Numbered from the stretch's first letter, positions 55,694 to 64,000 are shown. The stretch: 64,000 nucleotides of DNA from Salinibaculum rarum (GCF_030505615.1 NZ_CP129992.1:806001-870000), one strand, 5' to 3'. The notes: a model not told the origin generated them from the sequence alone. Numbers and translations: made by a program.

Positions 55694-56146
55694 TTACTCC
55701 AGACTTGCCAGTCCGACATCGAGGATATCTTTCAGCACGTTTCGCGCGTGTCCGTCCGGGTGGACGCCCTCGTAGAGGCCACACACCTGCCGCTTGGCAC
55801 AGACGAAGGTCGTCCGCTCGGCCGCGCCGTCGGACACCGGGACGCCGAAGGCGTCTGCGATGCGCTCGTCGGGGTCCGCGAGCAGGTCGAATTCGAGCCC
55901 CTCGCTGTCGGCAAACTCCCGGTGGGCGTCGGCGTCGTCCGTCGAGACGCCGTACACCTCGATGCCTGCCTCGCGGTAGGTCTCCAGTTCGGCCTGGAAC
56001 TGACTGGCCTCGGTCGTACAGCCCGGTGTTCCGTCACGCGGATAGAAAAAGAGCACCGTCGGGGCGACGAAGTCGACGGTAATCCGGTCGCCGTTCTGGT
56101 TGGTCGCGCTCACCGCCGGCACCGAAGCGCCCGTATCGAGTACCAT
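55694..56146 (-). CDS. bcp: Bcp-type peroxiredoxin
   Basis: This 150-residue thiol peroxidase has the active-site FFYPRDGTPGCTTEASQF with peroxidatic Cys43. Further cysteines in TTFVCAKRQVCGLY may act as resolving residues. It reduces hydroperoxides. It is 25 bp downstream of hsp20 on the same strand, suggesting a stress-response pair. It is useful here as a template for the cysteine-less redoxin at 24359. Confidence 0.93.
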   Translation of the reverse strand: MVLDTGASVPAVSATNQNGDRITVDFVAPTVLFFYPRDGTPGCTTEASQFQAELETYREAGIEVYGVSTDDADAHREFADSEGLEFDLLADPDERIADAFGVPVSDGAAERTTFVCAKRQVCGLYEGVHPDGHARNVLKDILDVGLASLE

Positions 56147-56171
56147 AGTGCGTCCCCACTCGCTGGCTCCT

Positions 56172-56576
56172 TCAGTTCACCGGGATGTCAGTCCCGGCGT
56201 CGCTGGCTGTCTGTTTGTCCAGGTGCACGGTCAGGACGCCGTTCTCGTGGCTGGCCGCTGCCGACCCGGCGTCGACTGCAACCGGGAGCGTGACCGTTCG
56301 ACTCACGCGTTCGCTGTGGCGTTCCTGTCGCACGTACTCGCCGTCCTCGACTGTCTCGCTGTCCTCGCGCGTCGCCGTTATCGATAGCGTATACTCGTCC
56401 TCTAGCTGCACGTCGACGTTCTCGGTGTCGTAGCCGGGCAGGTCCGCGACGACGACGACGGTCTCGCCCTCGTCTTTGATGTCGACGGGCACGTCACCGC
56501 CAGTGGCCGCTCCAAACTGTGTCAACTGGTCGAGTAACTTCTCTACGTCGTCGAACGGGTCGGAACGCTCGCTCAT
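56172..56576 (-). CDS. Hsp20/alpha-crystallin small heat-shock protein
   Basis: This 134-residue protein has an alpha-crystallin domain (about 28-122): VPVDIKDEGETVVVVADLPGYDTENVDV at its start and the closing SHENGVLTVHLDK, which carries the GVL motif. It has a short N-terminal helix and a C-terminal DIPVN that resembles the IxV oligomerisation motif. It is an ATP-independent holdase. It sits between pheA and bcp in the same direction, 25 bp from each. Confidence 0.93.
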   Translation of the reverse strand: MSERSDPFDDVEKLLDQLTQFGAATGGDVPVDIKDEGETVVVVADLPGYDTENVDVQLEDEYTLSITATREDSETVEDGEYVRQERHSERVSRTVTLPVAVDAGSAAASHENGVLTVHLDKQTASDAGTDIPVN

Positions 56577-56601
56577 ATCTCCTCTTACTACGTCAACGAA
56601 C

Positions 56602-57417
56602 TTAAACGACGGTCTCGGAGTCGTACGAGCCGAGCCGGCGGACCCACCCGTCGGCGGTCAGCGATTCGACGTCCGCCAGCGCGTCCTGGGTCCGTTCCTC
56701 GTAGAGGCCGGCGGCGATGTCGATGTGGAAGACGTAGTCGCCCAGGCGCTCGCCGCTGGGCCGCGATTCGACGCGCGTGAGGTTGATGTCCCGCTCGGCG
56801 AAGGGTTCGAGCATCTCCAGAAGCAGGCCCGGCCGGTCCTCGCTCGGGTAGACGATAAAGGAGGTTTTCGACCCCGCCTCGGTGCGCTCGTCGACCGGCG
56901 CGACCACCAGAAAGCGCGTCGCGTTGGAACTGCGGTCCTGGATGTCCTCGGCGAGGACCGACAGCGGCGCGCCGTTCTCGGCGTTGGCCGGGTGGCCGAT
57001 GGCCGCAATCGAGTCGTCCTCCCGGGCGCGCTGGACGCCGCGTGCGGTGGAGGCGACGGCTTCGAGGTCGGCGTCGGGGTAGTGTACTTCGAGGTACTCC
57101 CGACACTGTGCGAGTGCCTGGGCGTGGCTGGCGACGGTCTCGAAGTCCTCGTCCTGTGCCAGGAGTGCGTGGCGGATTGGCGTAATAATCTCACGGAGGA
57201 CGGCCACGTCGTAGTTGGCGAAGGCGTCGAGCGACTCGGTGACCGACCCCTCGATGCTGTTCTCGACGGGGACGACCCCGCGGTCGTACTCGCCCTCCGA
57301 GACGGACTCGACGATGGCGGTCACCGACTCGGAGAATTCGATGTTTTCGTCGTCGGCGACGGCGCTTGCCGCCCGGTGGGAGTAGGTTCCAGACGGCCCC
57401 AGCGTGAGCACGTTCAT
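56602..57417 (-). CDS. pheA: Prephenate dehydratase with ACT domain
   Basis: PheA converts prephenate to phenylpyruvate for phenylalanine. The 271-residue protein opens with MNVLTLGPSGTYSHRAASAV, has VVPVENSIEGSVTESLDAF, the catalytic-region TRFLVVAPVDE, and a C-terminal ACT domain with the feedback motifs RPGLLLEMLEPFAER and TRVESRP (ESRP being the phenylalanine-binding signature). There is no chorismate mutase fusion. The ATG at 57415-57417 matches the family N terminus. Confidence 0.95.
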   Translation of the reverse strand: MNVLTLGPSGTYSHRAASAVADDENIEFSESVTAIVESVSEGEYDRGVVPVENSIEGSVTESLDAFANYDVAVLREIITPIRHALLAQDEDFETVASHAQALAQCREYLEVHYPDADLEAVASTARGVQRAREDDSIAAIGHPANAENGAPLSVLAEDIQDRSSNATRFLVVAPVDERTEAGSKTSFIVYPSEDRPGLLLEMLEPFAERDINLTRVESRPSGERLGDYVFHIDIAAGLYEERTQDALADVESLTADGWVRRLGSYDSETVV

Positions 57418-57580
57418 ATCCGCCTCGTACTCTGGTGACGGGCAAAAGTACCGTGGTTCCTTTTTGCACAATCGACCCTCGATGAGACGTACAATCGCCG
57501 CACGGATGTCGAACGAACCGACTACGAACGCGGGGACAATCTGGGACGCACAGTCATCACGGTGTGGGGTTTCGGGTCCC

Positions 57581-58066
57581 TCACTCGGTCATTGCCTCCG
57601 GATCAAGCCAGATCAGGAACTCATCGCTGTCGTCTCGTTTGGAGACGCCCTTGTATAGCGGTGAGTCGGTGATCCCTTCGGCTTCGAGCGTGTCGAGTGG
57701 AATCTCTGCCACTGCTGATACTGTCGAGACGAGCCATCCGATGGCCCCGCTACCGTCGACCAGTTGCTTGTCGAGCATGATTACGCGGTTCGTGTTTCCG
57801 CCGCCGTCTGTCAGTAACTCGTCGGGGTCGATGGATGCACCATCGAGCAACACGAGTGGATCGATTATCGTCGTCGTCTGCCCTCGCAGGTCCATGATAC
57901 CCTCAACGTGGTCGGCGGTGTTTGGGACCACCGTCATTTTGCCGCCGTCGATGATTTCCGTTACGTACTCTAATTCGATGCAGTACTCTTGGTTACCGAT
58001 GCCGAACGTGAGCACTTGGACGGTCTCTCGTGGACGACTCTCGGCTGGTTTCTGGGTCGTGCTCAT
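57581..58066 (-). CDS. cheW: CheW chemotaxis adaptor
   Basis: This 161-residue CheW couples transducers to the CheA kinase. It has [22 protein letters not shown], the [13 protein letters not shown] core and an [11 protein letters not shown] segment. The ATG overlaps the transducer stop by 4 bp (ATGA), so the pair is translated together and probably works together. No other che gene is nearby, so this is probably a transducer-specific CheW in addition to one in the main operon, by inference. Confidence 0.92.
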   Translation of the reverse strand: MSTTQKPAESRPRETVQVLTFGIGNQEYCIELEYVTEIIDGGKMTVVPNTADHVEGIMDLRGQTTTIIDPLVLLDGASIDPDELLTDGGGNTNRVIMLDKQLVDGSGAIGWLVSTVSAVAEIPLDTLEAEGITDSPLYKGVSKRDDSDEFLIWLDPEAMTE

Positions 58067-59514
58067 TCTTCGGTCAACTCCATGACCGTCTCGTTGATCT
58101 CCGAGACTTTTGCGGCCTGTTCCTCGTTTGCTGCGGCGATTTCTTCGACAGCAGCCGCGGCAGTTTCGGCCTCCTCTTTGACCTGGTCTATCATACTGGC
58201 CACTTCCGTGGTGCTTGCAGCCTGATCGTCGGTCGCGCTCGCAACTTCCTGGATTCCTTCAGACGCTTCTTCGATAGCGATTGCAATCTCTTGAAGCGTC
58301 TCCATCGCGGCTTCGACCTGGTCAATTCCCTGGTCGACGCGTTCGTTCGTCTCCTGTAAATTCGCTACCGCCTCGGCGCTTTCAGTTTGAATGCTCTGAA
58401 TCATCCCCTCGATGTCGGTAGCGTGGTCCTGTGACTCTCCGGCGAGCGATTTCACTTCGTCAGCGACGACGGCGAATCCGTCACCTGCCTCACCGGCCCG
58501 CGCGGCTTCGATTGAGGCGTTGAGCGCCAGCATGTTCGTCTGGTCTGCGATGTCGTTGATGACTTCGACGACTTCGTCGATTTCGTCGATATTGTCCTGC
58601 AGGCCGGTGATGTCCGCGGTGACATCTTCGGTCGACGCATCGATGTCTTCGATCACGTCGATAGCTTCGGTCGCTGCATCTCGGCCGTGTTCTGCGAGTT
58701 CTTCGGCTTGCTGGCTGGTCGCTGCGACGTCGCTGGCGGTCGAGGCGATCTCCTCGACGGTCGCGGACATGTCGGAGACTTCGCTTGCAACTTCACTCGT
58801 TGCGTCGGCGGAACTCTGTGCGTTTGCACTGATCGCCTCCGCCTTCTCTGCGACATCCTCGGAGGTCTGTTTGACTTCTTCGACGCCGTTCTCTACCTCG
58901 TGGGCGACGTCCTGTTGATGGTCGAGCTGTGCCTCGATTTGCGCTCTGTTCTCCCACTGGGTCACGTATCCCTGGATGAACGAGACGATGGTGTCGAGAA
59001 GGTCCTGTTCCTCCTCAAGCCAGGGACCGTCGTCCTCCTGTGGACGTGATTCCGTGTACACGACTTCGATGTATACGGGCGTCCCGTGTTCCGACTGGAC
59101 CTCTGTCGTGATTGGTTGTGACGTTTGCCGGTAGCCGCTCGATTCCGCGGTGGCGTCGCCGACGGCTAGCTGTGCTTCCGTAACGTCGGGGTACTGGAAC
59201 CACTTTGGGAGCTCCGTCACGTACGTCTGAATGAGTTCTTCGGCCGGGCGGTCCAGTTCGTTGAACAGTTCGGCTGCGCGCGTGATTGCACCCAGTTCTT
59301 TTGTCCGCTCCTGGAGCATCACCTTCGCCTCGGTTGCGCCCATCCGCTGATAGAGGCTGTCCAGTTCGAAATGTTCCGAGGGCAACTCTTCGGAGACGAC
59401 ACCCTCGGTAGGCTTCGACGGGCCAATATCCTCCGAGACACCAATCTGCTTCACAGCGCCTCCCTCTCTTTTGTCGGACGATGCTTGCTTCTGTGGCGAC
59501 TTCTGAGCTGCCAT
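58063..59514 (-). CDS. Soluble methyl-accepting transducer with GAF-like sensor
   Basis: This 483-residue cytoplasmic transducer has no membrane helix. Residues 1-60 are a polar tail. Residues about 75-195 form a GAF-like sensor ([28 protein letters not shown], then [25 protein letters not shown]) as seen in some histidine kinases. The remainder is the signalling domain with the hairpin tip [20 protein letters not shown]. The ligand is unknown; a cytosolic metabolic or redox cue is likely. It is cotranscribed with cheW, behind a TTTAAATATA promoter. Confidence 0.88.
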   Translation of the reverse strand: MAAQKSPQKQASSDKREGGAVKQIGVSEDIGPSKPTEGVVSEELPSEHFELDSLYQRMGATEAKVMLQERTKELGAITRAAELFNELDRPAEELIQTYVTELPKWFQYPDVTEAQLAVGDATAESSGYRQTSQPITTEVQSEHGTPVYIEVVYTESRPQEDDGPWLEEEQDLLDTIVSFIQGYVTQWENRAQIEAQLDHQQDVAHEVENGVEEVKQTSEDVAEKAEAISANAQSSADATSEVASEVSDMSATVEEIASTASDVAATSQQAEELAEHGRDAATEAIDVIEDIDASTEDVTADITGLQDNIDEIDEVVEVINDIADQTNMLALNASIEAARAGEAGDGFAVVADEVKSLAGESQDHATDIEGMIQSIQTESAEAVANLQETNERVDQGIDQVEAAMETLQEIAIAIEEASEGIQEVASATDDQAASTTEVASMIDQVKEEAETAAAAVEEIAAANEEQAAKVSEINETVMELTEE

Positions 59515-59533
59515 ACCCGTACCTTTGCTGTAG

Positions 59534-59548
59534 TTATATTTAAATAAA
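59534..59548 (-). promoter_or_regulatory. TATA box of the transducer-cheW operon
   Basis: A TTTATTTAAATATAA stretch on the minus strand is centred about 27 bp before the transducer ATG, giving a leaderless start. Confidence 0.65.
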
Positions 59549-59675
59549 TCTAGTGGAATATCAAAACTGATTCCTCAACGTATGGAAAACCGGCGTATCA
59601 CGGTTGTTTATATAAAAATTCACTATTTTAGGTTATAGTATCTACTTGTGACTGTCTATCATCTCTCGGTTGGAC
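59549..59675. other. AT-rich intergenic stretch
   Basis: About 125 bp unusually low in GC lie between the transducer promoter and the SWIM gene. They contain a second TATA-like TTTATATAAA near 59610-59619. No reading frame is supported here. Confidence 0.4.
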
Positions 59676-59681
59676 AAAAAA
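59676..59681 (-). terminator. T6 terminator after the SWIM gene
   Basis: On the minus strand a run of six T lies about 30 bp past the SWIM-protein stop codon, a simple archaeal termination signal. Confidence 0.5.
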
Positions 59682-59710
59682 GAGGGGTTCCGCTCGCGCG
59701 GTGAGAACGG

Positions 59711-60058
59711 TCAAAGGAAATCCCGAACGTCGGAGTACCACATGTCGTGGTCGTCGGTTTCGCCGATAGCTTCGGCGATGCGGACGGCGAGCGCGTGCCA
59801 GCACAGCTGGTCGGGGTCTGCCTGGTCGAGGTTGTACTCGCTGTCCTTACAGGTACAGCCGTCGTTTTCGACGATGTACTCGTCGTCGTGGCCGACGACG
59901 ACGGTGAAATCGCGGTAGGCTTTGACCCGTTTCTCGGCGACGGCTTCGATGGCCTGCTGGCCGCGGTCACCGTGGAGACTGACGATGCGGTCGACTATCG
60001 CCGGGGTGAGTTCCCCGGCCGTCGCGAGGTCGTCTGTCCACTCGTCGACCGCTGTCAC
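59711..60058 (-). CDS. SWIM zinc-finger protein
   Basis: This 115-residue protein has a SWIM finger, CxC-x(n)-CxH, in CTCKDSEYNLDQADPDQLCWHALAVRIAEA (stated here by residues Cys, Cys, Cys and His). The N-terminal half is helical. SWIM domains mediate DNA or protein contact, for example in recombination mediators; no partner is evident. The start is a GTG at 60056-60058. Haloarchaea carry several such small SWIM proteins. Confidence 0.85.
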   Translation of the reverse strand: MTAVDEWTDDLATAGELTPAIVDRIVSLHGDRGQQAIEAVAEKRVKAYRDFTVVVGHDDEYIVENDGCTCKDSEYNLDQADPDQLCWHALAVRIAEAIGETDDHDMWYSDVRDFL

Positions 60059-60151
60059 GCCTTCCCGTTTGTGAGTGGTCGACTAAATCCCGTCGGTGCT
60101 AGGAGACTGCATTAATATCGCTACTGTCCTCAGACCGCTCTCGAACAACCA

Positions 60152-60249
60152 GAAAGCCCCGAGTGTCTCGCGTCCCGCGGCTCGTTGCGCGCGCTCGCTG
60201 TGCTCACGTGCTTACATCGCCGGGGTTCTGCGAGACACTCGCCCCTTTC
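60152..60249. repeat. 98-bp element bounded by 20-bp imperfect inverted repeats
   Basis: GAAAG-CCCC-GAGTGTCTCGC at 60152-60171 is mirrored at 60230-60249; the reverse complement there is GAAAG-GGGC-GAGTGTCTCGC, so 17 of 20 positions match. The element lies between the SWIM and trm1 genes. I recall similar GAAAGCCCC...CCCCTTTC elements scattered in Haloarcula-type intergenic regions, unverified. It could be a small non-coding RNA gene or a MITE-like element. Confidence 0.6.
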
Positions 60250-60385
60250 ATTCCACCCGACCGCAGCCACGCGCCTCCCCAGCCGATTCACTCGTTCGCT
60301 GTGCTCACTCGTTCATCCCTCGCGCGCCGCTGTCTCGCGGTCCAGTGGAACACGCTCGCCAGCGCGCGCCACCGTACCCAGCCCG

Positions 60386-60393
60386 ATATTTAA
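60386..60393 (+). promoter_or_regulatory. Distal TATA-like box upstream of trm1
   Basis: ATATTTAA lies about 180 bp before the trm1 ATG. A transcript starting 25 bp downstream would include the 60435-60475 hairpin, either as a leader or as a separate RNA. Confidence 0.45.
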
Positions 60394-60434
60394 GGCCGAG
60401 AACGCGACCAACCCTGGCCATGCTCTGAGAACTG

Positions 60435-60475
60435 CTGCGAAGCGGGCAGCGATAGTCCGGCACACCGCTTCGCAG
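60435..60475 (+). other. Hairpin with 11-bp perfect stem
   Basis: CTGCGAAGCGG pairs with CCGCTTCGCAG across a 19-nt loop. It lies downstream of the distal TATA box and upstream of trm1. Confidence 0.55.
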
Positions 60476-60568
60476 TCGTCGTCGCGTGCCGGCTGTCCGC
60501 CACCCGTCGTGTCGAGCGCTGCCAGCGGAGAGCGTGGCGCTTTTCGCCGTCGCCGTCCGAACGGAGGT

Positions 60569-61672
60569 ATGCGAGTCGAGGAGGGTAACGTCGAGTGTAC
60601 GGTGCCCGAGCAGGACGGCGACAGCATCGGCGACGACGTGTTCTTCAACCCCGTTCAGGAACTGAACCGCGACGTGACCGTCGCCGCGTTGCGTGCCTAT
60701 CGTGAGCGCGAGCCGCGCGCAGCGTCGTACCTCGATGCCACCGCCGCCAGCGGTATCCGGGGGGTCCGTGCCGCGGCCGACGGCTGGGAGGTGACCTGCG
60801 CGGACATCGACGAGGACGCGGTCGCGCTCTGCCAGGAGAACCTCGCACGCAACGACCTCGACGGGTCCGTTCTCCACCGGGACGCCAACCCGCTGCTCCA
60901 CGAAGACTACTTCGACGTGGTGGATATCGACCCGTTCGGGACCCCGATTCCGTTCGTCGACGCCGCCTGCCAGGGGACGCGAAACCTCCTCTGTATCACC
61001 GCGACCGACACCGCGCCGCTGTGTGGGGCGCACTTCCACAGCGGCGTCCGCAGCTACAGCGCGATTCCGCGCAACACCGAGTACCACGCCGAGATGGGCG
61101 TTCGCATTCTCCTCTCTGCGCTCGTCCGGACTGCGGCGCGCTACGACATCGCCGCCGTCCCGATTCTCACTCACGCGACGAAACACTACGTCCGGACCTA
61201 CCTCGAACTCGACCGGGGTGCGACGGTCGCCAACGAAGCGATGGACCAGCTCGGCTACATCCACCACTGCGAACACTGTCTTCGCCGCGAGACCGAACAC
61301 GGACTCATCGCTGACCCGCCCGAACGGTGCCCCGACTGTGAACACGGCATCCAGACTGCCGGCCCGGTCTGGCTCGGCCCGGCCCACGAGGAGTCGTTCG
61401 TGGCAACTGTCCGGGACGCGGTCACTGCGGAGATGGGAACCGCCGAGAAGACAGTCGACCTGCTGGAGACGCTAGAGGCTGAACTCCCGGTCCCGACACA
61501 CTACGACCAGCATCGGCTGTGCAAGCGCTGGGGGCGGTCCGCACCGGCGATGGACGAGTTCCTCGAGCAACTGCGCGCGGCCGGATACGAGGCCTCACGG
61601 ACCCACTACGGTGGGACGACGTTCAAAACGCCGGCGTCGGTTCCGGAGATTCGCGCCGCGACCGGCGACTAG
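60569..61672 (+). CDS. trm1: tRNA (guanine26-N2)-dimethyltransferase
   Basis: Trm1 methylates G26 of tRNA to m2G/m22G using SAM. The 367-residue protein has [21 protein letters not shown], the SAM site [21 protein letters not shown], the catalytic-type [20 protein letters not shown], and a zinc-binding CEHCLRR...CPDCEHG pair in the C-terminal domain. The ATG at 60569 directly follows GGAGGT with no spacer, so that sequence is unlikely to act as a normal Shine-Dalgarno site. Trm1 and the following opposite gene share the CTAG at their stops. Confidence 0.95.
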   Translation: MRVEEGNVECTVPEQDGDSIGDDVFFNPVQELNRDVTVAALRAYREREPRAASYLDATAASGIRGVRAAADGWEVTCADIDEDAVALCQENLARNDLDGSVLHRDANPLLHEDYFDVVDIDPFGTPIPFVDAACQGTRNLLCITATDTAPLCGAHFHSGVRSYSAIPRNTEYHAEMGVRILLSALVRTAARYDIAAVPILTHATKHYVRTYLELDRGATVANEAMDQLGYIHHCEHCLRRETEHGLIADPPERCPDCEHGIQTAGPVWLGPAHEESFVATVRDAVTAEMGTAEKTVDLLETLEAELPVPTHYDQHRLCKRWGRSAPAMDEFLEQLRAAGYEASRTHYGGTTFKTPASVPEIRAATGD

Positions 61673-62058
61673 GCCGTCGCGCCGAAAAAGGTCCGGCCGA
61701 CGACCACGAGCAGTCGGTAGACCGGTCGCAGAAAGTAGTTGACCATCCCCAGAAGGCCCACGAGGCCACCGAGTGCAACGAGTTCATCGGGGGTCGCCGA
61801 CAGACGGAACAGCAACACGGCCGCGGCGACGACACCACTCGTCCAGAGGGCGGCGGCGTAGTGCCCGAGGTCGTGGGTCAGCACTTCGGGAGCTGTCGCC
61901 AGCCGGTCCCGGACGGCATAGAGGCCGGCGGCGACCAGCAGGACATCCACGACGAGCAGTAGCGACCCGCCGAAACCGGCGAGGCCGGGTCCGATGAGGA
62001 GGAGACTCGCGAGGAGCAACACGACCGTCAGGCGAAACGTCTCCTCGTTCCAATCCAT
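61669..62058 (-). CDS. Four-helix membrane protein of unknown function
   Basis: This 129-residue protein from [10 protein letters not shown] has four predicted helices, including [20 protein letters not shown] and [14 protein letters not shown]-like segments, and ends [12 protein letters not shown] longer in-frame start at 62100 adds a basic, unlikely N terminus. No family is recognised. Its stop overlaps the trm1 stop in a shared CTAG palindrome. Confidence 0.7.
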   Translation of the reverse strand: MDWNEETFRLTVVLLLASLLLIGPGLAGFGGSLLLVVDVLLVAAGLYAVRDRLATAPEVLTHDLGHYAAALWTSGVVAAAVLLFRLSATPDELVALGGLVGLLGMVNYFLRPVYRLLVVVGRTFFGATA

Positions 62059-62144
62059 ACCGAGAGGTCGGCCCCAGTTCCCTAATGACTTTCGAGGCAA
62101 ACTAGTCGATAGTATGATGGGTCGTCCACGCGCCAGTCGGGAGT

Positions 62145-63395
62145 ATGACCCGAAACGCCAGATTCGCCGCGTTTGCCCGCTCGCTGGTTGCGGTCATCCG
62201 GGACGAGCAACTGACATTTCTGGCTGCAGCTATCGCCTACTACGCCTTTGTCTCGATTATCCCGCTGTTGCTGGTCACACTGGCCGCTGGGTCTGCGATT
62301 GCGGGCGAGACAATCGCGACCCAGATACTGGTCGTCCTCGAGGAGTTCCTGACGCCTCAGGCGGCGACAGTTATCGAGACGGCACTCGTCAGCGACACCG
62401 GGCGGGGTGGGGCGACCGTTATCGGGCTGGCCGTCCTGCTCTGGAGTTCGCTCCGCGTGTTCCGCGGCCTGGATATTGCCTTTTCGCGGGTATACGGTGC
62501 CGAGGCGCCGCTTGGACTGGTCGAACAGGTTCGGGATGCGCTGCTCGTGCTCGGCGCCATGGGGCTGGGACTGGGGATGACAGTCTTGCTCGGGACAGCC
62601 CTCCCGCTGTCTGACCTCCCGCGTGCGGAGTATCTCGGCCCGCTCGGTCTCGTGGCCGTTCTCTCTGTCGTCTTCTTGCCGGTGTACTACGTCTTTCCGG
62701 ACTCCAGAGTCAGCTTCTGGGAGGCAGTCCCGGGAGCCATCTTCGCCGGTGGCGGGTGGACGCTGCTGAGTCTCTTGTTCAGCCTCTACGCGTCACGCGC
62801 CGCAGCCTTCCAGCTGTATGGCATTATCGGGGCCGTGTTGCTCCTGTTGACGTGGTTTTACTTCGGCGGGTTGCTCGTGTTGCTCGGCGCGGCACTAAAC
62901 GCTGTCCTGGCCGGCCAGAAAGACCGGCAACTACAACAGGGGTCGCTTCGCAAGAGTAGACAACCGATGAGCGATTCCGACGAGTCGCCCGACGACACCG
63001 CCGAGGAGACGAGCGGCGTCTCTACCGTCGAGTCCGAACCGGTCGACCACGGGGACCTGGCGGAGATTCGGCGTGAACTCGACCGATTCGAGGAGGAGAT
63101 AGACGACCGGACCGTCCACAGGGAGGAACTCGAAGCGGACCTCCAGCAGTACGTCCGTCGCCGCGTCCGCCGTGGCCACGCCCGCGACTGGGGACCGTAT
63201 ATCGTCCTGCTTTACGGCACGGCCATGACCGTCGGGGCCTTCTATTTCCTCGATGGCGGCTGGGCGATTCTCGCGATGCTCGTCGTCTGGCTCTCGACGC
63301 TTGGCTTGTACACGCTGATGGTACTGGTCGGTGCGACGCTGAACGCTGCCGGTCTCTCCGGCCGCGCACTCGAACTGCTCCGGAACCTCCGGTAG
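62145..63395 (+). CDS. YihY/BrkB-family inner membrane protein with extended C terminus
   Basis: This 416-residue protein has a YihY core (about 15-265, six helices) with FLAAAIAYYAFVSIIPLLLV, the WSSLRVFRGLDIAFSRVY segment and a closing YGIIGAVLLLLTWFYFGGLLVLLGA. After it comes an acidic linker (DSDESPDDTAEE), a coiled coil (EIRRELDRFEEEIDDRTVHREELE) and two more helices, giving a longer protein than the bacterial family. Function in the family is unsettled, despite the old link to tRNA processing. Confidence 0.86.
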   Translation: MTRNARFAAFARSLVAVIRDEQLTFLAAAIAYYAFVSIIPLLLVTLAAGSAIAGETIATQILVVLEEFLTPQAATVIETALVSDTGRGGATVIGLAVLLWSSLRVFRGLDIAFSRVYGAEAPLGLVEQVRDALLVLGAMGLGLGMTVLLGTALPLSDLPRAEYLGPLGLVAVLSVVFLPVYYVFPDSRVSFWEAVPGAIFAGGGWTLLSLLFSLYASRAAAFQLYGIIGAVLLLLTWFYFGGLLVLLGAALNAVLAGQKDRQLQQGSLRKSRQPMSDSDESPDDTAEETSGVSTVESEPVDHGDLAEIRRELDRFEEEIDDRTVHREELEADLQQYVRRRVRRGHARDWGPYIVLLYGTAMTVGAFYFLDGGWAILAMLVVWLSTLGLYTLMVLVGATLNAAGLSGRALELLRNLR

Positions 63396-63433
63396 TCGTC
63401 ACAGGTCGCGAAAAAAGCCGCCGTGGTGGTGTC

Positions 63434-64000
63434 TCAGTACTTTTCGAGGTACCGGTCGATTTCCCACTCGGAGACGTCGACCAGATAGTCCTGGAACTCC
63501 TGGCGCTTTGCCTCGACGAACTTCTCGCTGACGTGCGAACCGAGCGCGTCCATGATGACTTCGTCTTCTTCGAGTGCGTCGACGGCCTCGCCGAGGTTCG
63601 TCGGCAGCGTGTCGATGCCGTACTCCTCGCGTTTGGCCTCGTCGAAGTCGTAGATGTTCTCCCGAACTGGGTCGGGACATTCGAGTTCGTTCTCGATACC
63701 GTCCAGGCCGGCGTGAATCATCGCTGCAAAGGCCAGGTACGGGTTACACGACGGGTCCGGCGAGCGAAGTTCGATGCGGCTCGCGGCCGGCGTGCGTGCG
63801 GCGGGCTTGCGGATGAGCGCCGAGCGGTTGACGTCCGACCACGCGATGTAGACCGGTGCTTCGTAGCCGGGCACGAGGCGCTTGTAGGAGTTGACCGTCG
63901 GATTGGCGACTGCCGTAATCGCCGGCGCGTGTTCGAGAATCCCGGCGGTGAACTGACGGGCCGTCTCGGAGAGGTTGAACTCGCCGTCGTCGTCGTGGAA
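63434..64000 (-). CDS. glnA: Glutamine synthetase, C-terminal part (5' end beyond the window)
   Basis: This is the C-terminal 188 residues of GlnA, which makes glutamine from glutamate and ammonia. Visible are [22 protein letters not shown], the ATP/glutamate-site [12 protein letters not shown], and [21 protein letters not shown]. The conserved Tyr adenylylation loop of bacterial enzymes is not evident, as expected in archaea. The open frame continues past the window edge. With amt-glnK it completes the ammonium assimilation set in this region. Confidence 0.96.
   Translation of the reverse strand, partial: FHDDDGEFNLSETARQFTAGILEHAPAITAVANPTVNSYKRLVPGYEAPVYIAWSDVNRSALIRKPAARTPAASRIELRSPDPSCNPYLAFAAMIHAGLDGIENELECPDPVRENIYDFDEAKREEYGIDTLPTNLGEAVDALEEDEVIMDALGSHVSEKFVEAKRQEFQDYLVDVSEWEIDRYLEKY

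Larger units (their letters stand above)
60059..60568. other. 510-bp gap upstream of trm1 with repeats and a possible leader RNA
   Basis: No protein gene is supported. Besides the 98-bp element there is a 13-bp direct repeat TCGCTGTGCTCAC (60195-60207 and 60296-60308), a TATA-like ATATTTAA at 60386-60393, and an 11-bp perfect inverted repeat CTGCGAAGCGG/CCGCTTCGCAG (60435-60445 and 60465-60475). Confidence 0.6.

Noticed and set aside
57418-57580. RNA gene between cheW and pheA
   Set aside because: No stable fold or tRNA-like pattern was found; it reads as the 3' end of cheW followed by the pheA promoter.
60152-60475. Insertion sequence or transposase remnant
   Set aside because: The inverted repeats bound less than 100 bp, no transposase-like frame exists in the gap, and I see no target duplication.
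60420-60475. Box C/D guide RNA in the trm1 leader
   Set aside because: A CTGA-like box is present near 60424 but no convincing RTGATGA C box pairs with it; the hairpin is a better description.

Overview
The window reads as a piece of a haloarchaeal chromosome. The DNA is GC-rich, the encoded proteins are strongly acidic, promoters are TATA-type with mostly leaderless starts, and several families are typical of Halobacteria: TiaS, an archaeal thermosome, an archaeal-type Trm1, HemAT, a Brp/Blh protein and an HVO_0234-type beta-propeller. An intergenic element at 60152-60249 resembles ones I remember from Haloarcula-like genomes, so Haloarculaceae is my best guess, but this is not proven. No rRNA, transposase, integrase or CRISPR array is visible. 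The region looks like core chromosome, with about 66 protein genes, one tRNA and little accessory DNA.

Layout. 1-8.4 kb: truncated tiaS, an XRE-type regulator, a glutaredoxin, a nucleobase permease with pyrE, glmM, a coiled-coil protein overlapping hisI, and a prepilin peptidase. 8.4-14 kb: a 2Fe-2S ferredoxin, HemAT, hisA and hisB, and a tight hisB-ACT-ferredoxin-IMPACT run. 14-22.5 kb: upp, a DJ-1/PfpI protein, a three-domain Tat lipoprotein, phytoene desaturase, a Brp/Blh-family protein and a phosphate permease. 22.5-30 kb: a CNNM/CorC protein, a glutaredoxin / cysteine-less peroxiredoxin / Sua5 operon, a solitary Cas4-like protein, a Cmi4-like protein, a fused HdrED-type oxidoreductase and a DedA protein. 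30-36.4 kb: hemB, amt-glnK, hemL with a beta-propeller gene, a small zinc protein and prs. 36.4-41 kb: an iron/siderophore ABC system plus an MFS gene, with four DtxR-type operator-like palindromes. 41-49 kb: ileS, msrA, ridA, tRNA-Ser(GGA), an internally duplicated membrane protein and the thermosome. 49-57.4 kb: a K+ channel, an alanine-dehydrogenase-like gene, bacterial-type leuS, an EamA transporter, bcp, hsp20 and pheA. 57.5-64 kb: cheW with a soluble transducer, a SWIM protein, a structured 510-bp gap, trm1, a YihY protein and truncated glnA.

How genes work together. Nitrogen assimilation is represented by amt-glnK and glnA. Iron uptake sits near two tetrapyrrole genes, hemB and hemL. 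Histidine synthesis is scattered as hisI, hisA and hisB. Nucleotide salvage and synthesis use pyrE, upp, prs and a purine-type permease. Taxis is served by HemAT and by the CheW/transducer pair. CrtI and the Brp-like protein suggest a carotenoid-to-retinal route, but the Brp-like protein lacks expected metal ligands. The most testable new points are the iron-operator architecture, the catalytic-residue losses (Brp-like, peroxiredoxin-like, Cas4-like), the three-domain lipoprotein, the duplicated membrane protein, and the structured leader or RNA candidate upstream of trm1.
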